64,000 nucleotides of DNA from Calycina herbarum (taxonomy: Eukaryota > Ascomycota > Leotiomycetes > Helotiales > Pezizellaceae): the NCBI GenBank assembly GCA_001414485.1, contig LLEY01000188.1, positions 1 to 64,000 on the forward strand. Direction: 5' to 3'. The position numbers and the translations under genes are program-made. This document shows positions 57,032-64,000 of this stretch, piece by piece (positions within the stretch are counted from its first letter, which is position 1; each line of letters starts with the position of its first letter). Below the pieces are notes generated by a model that was not told where the DNA came from, searched no databases, and saw nothing but the letters and a program-made list of their open reading frames with translations.

Positions 57032-60000
57032 TTAATTACTCCTCAGCTTGGAGCTATCACACTGAATAGGATTCGCAGCTTTGGTGGCGCTGGTTTTCGG
57101 TACCGGAGCAGGTAATTCCTCGCCAGAAACATCAACAAGGTCGATAACGACTGGAGACTCTGAATTGACGGGAGCGTAACGCTTCCACAAATTATGGACC
57201 TCTGTTGATATGGGAATTTGAGCCGGGACGTCTATGTCGTCGTCTGTATCCGATTCGAGATCGACAACTGAATCGTCGTCTGTGTGGACTTTCGATCCCT
57301 TGATTGACCAGACGAGGCCACGAATCCACAGCCCACGTAGATGCATATGCTCATAGTCATCGCAATGAAATTGACAACTGGAATTCCACATGTCAGCGTA
57401 CTCGTCGTTGAGTTTCGTTTCCATGTTAGCCTCTCTGAACTTCACCGTCCATCTTTCTATTCCTTTCATTCTTCGTCCAACCTGAACATCATCACTCAAA
57501 AAGCATGAGTCCTCAAAATCCTTCAGGCTTCGGTTTTCCTCACTGCCTCCTTGGGCAGGCGGACAAAAGCGCATGACTCCCTCCATGCAACCAAATTTGT
57601 ACGTAGCCCACATTTGTCGTCCAGCTTTGCCATCCTTCAAATCACTCGTGACGTACATTTGCATGGACATGGGCATGAAATCCTCGGGAACTTCAAGCCT
57701 TTCCACTAAATCGGGCGAAGTGATATTCCATTCTCCAGTAACATTCCAAGGGCCGTTGTCGCTCCATACAGGAGAAAGAAGTTCTGATTCTGGCTTGTAA
57801 GACTTCCATTTTTCTGCAAGCGTAAGAGCACCTTGAGCAGGAGGCATCGGTCCATCGGTTTTGATTCCATGGATCATTATGCCTCGGTGAGACCATTTAC
57901 CTGTTGAGTAGTTATGACTAGTTATCAAATTTAATCGACCATTGTCTTCCCTCGTAAATATGCATTGGTTCTCGCTGTGGAACATTTCATTTGCTCCAGT
58001 CTTAGAATCATAGCCCCGCCACCTCGTTAGCCAACGCTGCTTTCCAAAGGGGGGTGGTCCTGGCCAGCAGTCCTTTCCCAAAGCACATGATTTTTCGAAC
58101 TCAGAAATCCCACGAGGCCATTCCTCCTCTTTGCTATCATCATGATCATCAAGAGGGCGAGGGCAGAAGCGTATAATCCCACTGAGGCTGCCAAAGTCTA
58201 TCTCTCCCCACAGCTGCCGAGTTTCTTGAACCGGGTCGAAGGATGATCTGATGGTCAAATACATGGGCGATTTCCCCACGTCGTATTTTTCATGGAGGAT
58301 TTTTGCGTCGCCTCGTCTGTTATCAGCCGTGATTTCCCATCGACCACATACATCCCAGACAAATTCGGGAACCACTTTGGAGAAAGGGCTTGCCATCAGT
58401 GGAATGCGTGGTGCCATTGGCCGAGAAGCTGCCTTGGGTCGAGGAACTGCCTTGGGTCGAGGAACTGCCTTGGGTCGAGGAACTGCCTTTGATGCTGACT
58501 GGGCTTCCACTCTTGATGTAGAAGAACTCGAATTTTGGGGGGGCGCTGAATTCTTGCCCACACTATTAGAAACAGTGCTAGCAGACTGTGCAGGTTGCTT
58601 GTTTTTAGATTCACGATCAATTTCAGCTATGAGATGCCGTCTCTCTAGCTCATCCAAGGATCTGTGGCGAGCCCATAATTCGTGAACCTGGGTAGGGTTC
58701 GGTTGTGAATTTGGGTTCTGAATCTTGGCATTCGCACCAAATGAATTATCGTCCTTGGAGGCCATGAATCCAATTGTCTGCCCATTATAATGAAATGTGC
58801 CCATGATGTGGATATACCTCCCCCCTGCGAGAGGCGCAAACGTAATAGAGCTAACGCCAATATCACTATAATCTTCTTTGTCGCCAGTCTGTGTATACTC
58901 TCCCCTCCATCCCATCAGCCATCTAGGATTACCCTTCGTTCGTTTTCCAACTTGGTCACCTTCACCTAGAAAGCATCTGCTTTCAAAAGACGCAAGAGAT
59001 CGTTGTTGTAAGCTTCGAGGAACATTATATGGACAAAATCGCATAATACCCTCGAACAGACCGAACCTAAAAGTTGCCCATAACTGTTTTCCCACCTTTC
59101 CGCCCTTTTTGTCGTCGGTAATGTGAATTTCCATGCTCATGTTACCATCAAGAGCAGGTCTAGCAACGTTGAATATTTCGGCCAAAGTGGACGAATCGAT
59201 TCGCCATTTCCCGGTGATATCCCATGGTCCGTCATCTGCACAAGGAAGCGCTACTTGATTGGGGTCATACTTGTAGTATGCCCATTGTTCACTAGGGGTG
59301 CGGTTATCCTGGGGTTGGGGGACCGCTTGATCGAGCTTGAATCCATCAATGGATATTATGGTGGATTGGAAAATGAGTAGAGTTTCCAGAGTTAAGCGGC
59401 CATCTTTATCCAGGCTGAAAGTACAATCGGTCAGATAATCATCAGCCTTTTCGTTGAGCCCAGTCCTAATGTTGGAGCCCCGTCGTCTCGTATGCCAATA
59501 TTTTTGGCCCATTGGGCCTGATCCTGGCCAGCAATTAGAGAATTCGCATGCTTTTTCAAAGTCTGGAACATCTTTGGGCCATTGATCAGAGTCTTCGGTA
59601 GGAGAGGGACAGAAACGGATGATCCCTCGAAGTGTACCAAATTCAATTTCTGCCCACATTTGTCGTTTTTGTGTGGAGGATACAGATGATCTGATTGTCA
59701 GATACATTGGCCCTTTCCCTTCGTCCGGGACGTCCAATTCCCTGTGGAGTATGTCGTAGTTTGCGGACCTCGAGGACCTCACTTCCCACCTACCACAAAC
59801 GTCCCATGCCCAATCGGGGGCCTCTCCAGAGGCAGGAGTAGTATTCTTTGCTATACATGCTGCCGGGTTCTGTGGCTTGGAAGCGTGCCCCTCATGTTCC
59901 GGGTTCGCTTTGCCTGGTATATTTGATTTATCGGTAAACGCAACGCGTTTAGCTTTCGGTAGTATCGTCGAAGCAGTCTCCCCATCTTTGTTCGCTAAGT

Positions 60001-60121
60001 CGTCTGGCGCTCGCTTTGCTGGTATTGTGGAAGCTGTCTTTGAGGGTTTGGCCAAAGGCTTGTCTGCCAAAGTGGGTGTCGCTGGTACCGCGGCTGTCTT
60101 TGACCTCGTAGCTCGAGGCAT
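57032..60121 (-). CDS. Protein with four copies (two A-B pairs) of an unrecognised domain
   Basis: Single open frame of 1,029 residues starting MPRATRSKTAAVPATPTLAD. The N-terminal 100 residues are basic, Ala/Lys/Pro-rich. About residues 104-290 (A1) begin WAWDVCGRWEV and contain RQMWAEIEFGTLRGIIRFCP. About 300-495 (B1) begin GPWDITGKWRI and contain KQLWATFRFGLFEGIMRFCP. After a low-complexity linker with an 18-nt tandem repeat (VPRPKA three times, 58430-58490), A2 begins FVWDVCGRWEI and contains RQLWGEIDFGSLSGIIRFCP. B2 begins GPWNVTGEWNI and contains RQMWATYKFGCMEGVMRFCP. Each unit is about 180 residues with a later W-R-G motif (RWRG, GWRG). The C-tail is acidic (DDDIDVP). Family not recognised; a beta-rich lipocalin-like barrel is conceivable from the alternating strands (speculative). 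Divergent from clp1 with 264 bp between starts. Confidence 0.85.
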   Translation of the reverse strand: MPRATRSKTAAVPATPTLADKPLAKPSKTASTIPAKRAPDDLANKDGETASTILPKAKRVAFTDKSNIPGKANPEHEGHASKPQNPAACIAKNTTPASGEAPDWAWDVCGRWEVRSSRSANYDILHRELDVPDEGKGPMYLTIRSSVSSTQKRQMWAEIEFGTLRGIIRFCPSPTEDSDQWPKDVPDFEKACEFSNCWPGSGPMGQKYWHTRRRGSNIRTGLNEKADDYLTDCTFSLDKDGRLTLETLLIFQSTIISIDGFKLDQAVPQPQDNRTPSEQWAYYKYDPNQVALPCADDGPWDITGKWRIDSSTLAEIFNVARPALDGNMSMEIHITDDKKGGKVGKQLWATFRFGLFEGIMRFCPYNVPRSLQQRSLASFESRCFLGEGDQVGKRTKGNPRWLMGWRGEYTQTGDKEDYSDIGVSSITFAPLAGGRYIHIMGTFHYNGQTIGFMASKDDNSFGANAKIQNPNSQPNPTQVHELWARHRSLDELERRHLIAEIDRESKNKQPAQSASTVSNSVGKNSAPPQNSSSSTSRVEAQSASKAVPRPKAVPRPKAVPRPKAASRPMAPRIPLMASPFSKVVPEFVWDVCGRWEITADNRRGDAKILHEKYDVGKSPMYLTIRSSFDPVQETRQLWGEIDFGSLSGIIRFCPRPLDDHDDSKEEEWPRGISEFEKSCALGKDCWPGPPPFGKQRWLTRWRGYDSKTGANEMFHSENQCIFTREDNGRLNLITSHNYSTGKWSHRGIMIHGIKTDGPMPPAQGALTLAEKWKSYKPESELLSPVWSDNGPWNVTGEWNITSPDLVERLEVPEDFMPMSMQMYVTSDLKDGKAGRQMWATYKFGCMEGVMRFCPPAQGGSEENRSLKDFEDSCFLSDDVQVGRRMKGIERWTVKFREANMETKLNDEYADMWNSSCQFHCDDYEHMHLRGLWIRGLVWSIKGSKVHTDDDSVVDLESDTDDDIDVPAQIPISTEVHNLWKRYAPVNSESPVVIDLVDVSGEELPAPVPKTSATKAANPIQCDSSKLRSN

Positions 60122-60385
60122 TGCTAATTGTCGTTGTACCTGTATCCAAAGTAAGAATTGATAGAGTTGTCACGTATGTTGTTGAGAAATTGGTGATATG
60201 ATGTACCTCGCGTCGTCGCGTACTTGAAGTCAATAATTGTTATCGGCAAGGCTGAAGCTCCCCCGGACCCCTTGCAGCTTGGCGCATCCCCACATTCTCC
60301 ACACCAAGGCTCGACCTCCCGCAAAATATTGTGACGAGGCTTCAACTCCAATCAAGCTTGGAGCGATCCTCCAGAATCGAGAAAA

Positions 60386-62014
60386 CATGTCAATTCCAGG
60401 CATACCAGGTCTTGGGCAGGCCCCGGCAGCTGTAGGTTGATTCTCTAACTCCAAACCTCATGAGTTGATAGCTAACCCAAGCTAGGCTTCGTTTTCTGCC
60501 CCCGCGGCTACCTCAGCAGTGGTTCTCCATGAGCTACAAGCCAATTCAGAATGGAGATTTGAAGTCGCATTTGGAAGGAGTATTGAAGTAAAGGTTAGTA
60601 TATCCCACGCAATGCTATTCATTACAAAACTAATAAGCTCCCAAGCTCCTGTCAGGAACAGCAGAAATCTTTGGCACAGAACTCGCTGAGAAACACGCCT
60701 ACACCTTTCGCGGAACGAAAGCCTCGATATTTACATGGCACGGGTGTCGACTGGAAGTCTCAGGGATATGCGATGAATATACAGCAGAAGATACGCCAAT
60801 GGTACCCTACGTCAACACCCATTTCGCCCTCGAAAAACTACGAGACGAAGCAGCACAGAACAAAGGGGAAGGACCCCGAGTCCTCGTCGTAGGACCCAAC
60901 AACGCCGGAAAAACCAGTCTAGTAAAACTCCTAGCAGGCTACGCAATCCGCATGGAGCGTCAACCAATGGTAATAAACACAGACTCGAGGGAAGGGTTAT
61001 TGTCAATCCCAGGAAGCTTGACAGCCACGCCGTTTGCCTCGATTATAGATGTGGAACAGGGATGGGGGAGTAGTCCGACGAGTGGGCCGAGTCCGGTGCC
61101 GGTGAAGCTACCTCTGTGTTACTACTACGGATTACCTAGCCCAGAAGACAATACAAAAATGTTCAAATCTGTTTTGACGCGGTTGGCGTTGGCTGCTACG
61201 AGTAGATTGGCTGCTGATCCGGCTGTGAAAGAGACGGGCATGATTATTGATACCCCTGGTGTCATAAGTCAAGGAAAGGAGGGGTATGATCTGATATCAC
61301 ATATCGTGATGGAGTTTTCGGGTAAGTGAGATTTGGTGTTGTTGCAAGGTTGTTGCTAAAGGTTACTCCAGTGAACATCATCCTGGTTCTAGGCTCGGAA
61401 AGGCTGTACAGTGAGATGAATCGACGATTTGCGAATAACACAAGTTCTGGTCAAGCTGTTACCGTGGTAAAGCTAGACAAGTCAGGTGGGTGTGTTGACA
61501 GAGATGATGCGTTCATGCGCCAAACACAAGAACTTGCTATCAGAGAGTACTTTTTCGGTAACCTGAAGAGGACATTGAGTCCACACACCCAACAAGTCAA
61601 TTTCGACGACATTACGATTTACAGAATCCGAGAAGGTAATAATTCATATTCCTTCATTTCCCCCTTTTCCCAATTTCTCCTTCCAGTGTATCAAAATACT
61701 AACCAAACCCAGCAAACTCAATAAATACATCCTTCCTCCCCGGCGGTGACTCCGAGCAAGAAGACGCCCAATCCATCTACGAAAAAGTAGAACCTTCAGG
61801 AATGCTCCTCCACTGTATCTTCGCCGTAATGTATGCCACCTTACGGGACACCCAAGAGACAATTCGCGATGCGAGTGTCATGGGCTTTGTCTATGTAGCA
61901 GAAGTCGATGAGAAGAAACGGAGACTGAAAATCCTTGCACCGCTGAATACGAGGATTACAGATAGACCGATGGTTTGGGGGACCTGGCCTGAGACTACTG
62001 TTAGTTTAATATGA
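60386..62014 (+). CDS. clp1: mRNA cleavage and polyadenylation factor Clp1
   Basis: Clp1 is a polynucleotide-kinase-like component of cleavage factor IA. Five exons: 60386 onward (MSIPGIPGLGQAPAA), then ASFSAPAATSAVVLHELQAN through SIEVK, then LLSGTAEIFGTELAEKHAYTFRG into the ATPase domain, then VNIILVLGSERLYSEMNRRF, then NSINTSFLPGGDSEQEDAQS and the ending MVWGTWPETTVSLI. The P-loop is GPNNAGKTS (residues about 130-140), with MIIDTPGVISQGKEGYDLI as Walker B/switch region. LLSIPGSLTATPF and LCYYYGLPSPEDNTKMF are family phrases. The last two introns use GTAAGT and GTAATA donors. About 450 residues, full length. Confidence 0.93.
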
Positions 62015-62967
62015 ATTAATGGAGTTTCATGAGGAATGAAATTTTTTGAAGCTGTATTTGAGATTGTGTACTCTGTTCCCCTCATGGTCTTGGAAAAGAC
62101 TTGGAAAAGCAATTGAAGCAGGATTCAGGACAGAAAAATATAATCAGCTTATCTTCTTCGTTCTGTCAGTCTAACATGAATTCACTCGATTTCCACAAAA
62201 TTCGTGAAGAGAGAGGGATTTGTACCTAGGTGGAGGTAGTACTTGTCTTGTGACACTAACCACCTCGTTAACCCAACTGTGGTTCAGGGCTCTTTTCACA
62301 TCGTGAATTCCGTGACTGAAAATGACGACAGCTCGGAAACTCTAATAGTTCTGGAACACTGGTGGGAAGGAACGGCCCATTGTATGTATGCCTTCGGATC
62401 CTTGGTCGTTTCTAACCTTACTTTGACCTTCGTGAACACGTCCTCTAGGTAACTCTGCAAAGTAATGCCCGTCCTAGGGTTTCTTGCGATGGCCCCCCAG
62501 GGAACCGAGGAGTACCTACTTATTACTTAGATGTTCAATTGCCCTTGGAAATAATGGACTGCTTCTTTTACTCCGAGTCTGGTCTAGAAAAGGACTTGAG
62601 TCAGAGTGCCTTCAAAATCTCGGTTGTAATCGCTTTCAAAATAGGGGTCAAAATCTACAAGCTCGCAAAATCACATTTTGTCTATCCTGTCTTGGTTGAA
62701 AGTTGACATGCTCTTGTATTTTAATTTTTCTTTCTTGTTATTGTTGAAAACCAGCGAAGGATTTTTCTTCTTTTTTCATGCTGCTCTAATGTTGATGTTG
62801 TTGTTGTGGGTATCTAGCACAAATGGCAGCATCATGCAAATATGTACCAGCTATTCCCATCTAAAAGTTTTCCGTCCAGTGCAGTCCATCCCAAAGCGAA
62901 CTCCATGCTCCCATGCCCTTCCCATTCCATTCATAATTTTCTGAGACCCCATTCTGGGGAAGAGGGA
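62015..62967. other. Convergent intergenic stretch
   Basis: 3'-to-3' gap between clp1 and the kinase gene. T-rich tracts near 62720-62810. Short frames without domains. No element ends recognised. Confidence 0.4.
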
Positions 62968-63934
62968 TCATGATTCGCCTCCTATCTCGCCCAGGAATTT
63001 AACCACACTTCGAATGCCGGTCAACGCATTCTCGTCGGGTCCCAAACCTGGTGTCCATTGGGCATGTGCAAAGTCAATGACTTTTACTGTATAAATTTTG
63101 GGACCTAGATCTTCATCCAAGTCCTCTTCGTCGTCCTCCACAAACCCGTTAGAGTTTCCGTTTACCAGCGTTGCTGGGGACCGACTCGCTTCTTCCATAG
63201 CAGCTCTCAGAGCTTCTCCATCTCCCTCGAATACGAAAAGGAGACTCGAAGAAAACATACGACTTTCCTCTGCCTCTATAATTTCCTGAATCCTCGACAC
63301 ATTAGCGGTAAAAGCCTGCGCCACCAGCTTCCCCAATTCCTCATCGACACCAGCCGACTTTACGAAAAGAAAGTTATGAAATGCGTCGTGCAGATTATGG
63401 TCCTGAATCGTCTGTCGCCCGTAAAACTTGTCATAGACCTTATAACCATCTGCATCTATCCCCTCCCCCTTCGCCCCATGACCTTGCCATACCCTCATCC
63501 CCGCTATCCTAAACCCGAATTTCTTATGCGTAGTATCATTCGCAACTTTATCGAATCTCGCCCTCTTCGCAGAATCCGCATCGTCGGCCCATAATCTCAC
63601 GCCTAATTTGATATCAAGTATATTCGGCTTCACGAATCCATGCGCGGCGTTCTCTAGGACTACCGCTTGGGTGGTCCGGATCTTTTTCGAGAGCTTCTTG
63701 ACAGGGGAGACTACGACTTCGGGGATGGTGTGTTTTGCGATCAGGGCTGCGCCGGCTTCTTCAATGGTTTTGCCTCCTTGTTGTTCTTCGTCTAGGGTTA
63801 GGGTGCCCATATATGTAGACATGTACTCGGCGAACTGGGGGTGGGAAGCGAATGATTCCTCGTAGAAGGAGATTTCGTGCGAGGTGCAGGGCTTTATGAA
63901 GAGTTCGCCGTTGACGTCGCAGAGGGTGCCATCG
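62968..63934 (-). CDS. Inositol polyphosphate multikinase (Arg82/IPMK type), partial at right edge
   Basis: Phosphorylates soluble inositol phosphates (IP3 to IP4/IP5). The exon begins after a GATCCAG acceptor at 63935-63936 and reads DGTLCDVNGELFIKPC, then SHEISFYEESFASHPQFAEYM. The kinase motif PxxxDxKxG is present (PNILDIKLGVRLW), then KKFGFRIAGMRVWQG, the SLL motif in SSSLLFVFEG, and KVIDFAHAQWTPG, the metal-binding IDFAH. It ends VVKFLGEIGGES. The true start and first exon(s) lie beyond the window; the apparent start at 63945 is a TTG codon in the intron. An acidic insert (EDDEEDLDEDLG) lies before the last motif. The alternative, IP6K/Kcs1, is less likely given the short size. Confidence 0.88.
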
Positions 63935-64000
63935 CTGGATCGCAAGGTCAGTTTCTCTTTTCTTTCTTGGCGGTTGGGAAATAATTTCCAATGGGGGCCG

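Noticed and set aside
58430..58490. 18-bp tandem repeat as a CRISPR-like array
   Set aside because: Units are contiguous with no spacers, lie in frame in a coding sequence (VPRPKA repeat), and the organism is a eukaryote.

Overview
This window is nuclear DNA of a filamentous ascomycete (Pezizomycotina; a Leotiomycetes/Helotiales fungus is my best guess, by inference only). Genes carry short introns of about 45-120 bp with GTAAGN/GTATGN donors, CTAAC/CTGAC-type branch sites and CAG/TAG acceptors. They are single transcription units on both strands, often in divergent pairs, and the proteins are typical of Pezizomycotina: fused Egt1, a Bqt4-type APSES membrane protein and a CCHC/Gln-Pro-rich protein. 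No bacterial operons, CRISPR arrays or rRNA/tRNA genes were seen.

Layout. 0.9-2.9 kb: uncharacterised Cys/His-rich protein (-). 3.8-7.6 kb: egt1, ergothioneine synthesis (-). 10.1-11.6 kb: nuf2, kinetochore (+). 12.2-13.0 kb: unknown protein (-), divergent from apl6, AP-3 beta adaptin (+, 13.3-15.9). 16.6-19.9 kb: zinc-knuckle Q/P/N-rich protein (-), divergent from ppg1 phosphatase (+, 20.9-22.0). 22.4-23.6 kb: RhoGDI (-), divergent from bqt4 (+, 24.8-26.1). 26.8-31.3 kb: large acidic repeat-bearing protein (+). 31.9-34.5 kb: a broken DNA transposon with rve-type integrase. 36.0-37.2 kb: DMT/TMEM42-like transporter (-). 38.0-38.4 kb: TFIIA gamma (-), divergent from V-ATPase c'' (+, 38.7-39.5). 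40.6-41.9 kb: 3-hydroxyisobutyrate dehydrogenase (+). 43.4-47.0 kb: DDB1 (-). 47.5-48.6 kb: RNA polymerase III subunit Rpc37 (-), divergent from a Sna3-like membrane protein (+, 49.3-49.8). 50.8-51.2 kb: an 83-residue three-exon gene (-). 53.3-53.7 kb: a small secreted protein (+). 54.2-55.7 kb: nested short inverted-repeat elements. 55.8-60.1 kb: a protein made of duplicated copies of an unrecognised domain, followed by its decayed third copy (-). 60.4-62.0 kb: clp1 (+). 62.97 kb to the right edge: inositol polyphosphate multikinase, partial (-).

Most genes are unrelated housekeeping functions: transcription (Toa2, Rpc37, Clp1), vesicle/vacuole traffic (Apl6, Vma16, Sna3-like), signalling (Ppg1, RhoGDI, IPMK), chromosome biology (Nuf2, Bqt4, DDB1) and metabolism (Egt1, HIBADH). 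I see no gene cluster with one shared pathway. The novel material lies in the accessory stretches: the integrase-bearing terminal-inverted-repeat transposon, at least three families of short non-autonomous inverted-repeat elements (some inside introns or shared promoters), the repeated-domain protein with a decaying C-terminal third, and the small secreted protein in a repeat-rich island. Exon boundaries come from reading splice signals by eye and keeping reading frames open; they are predictions.
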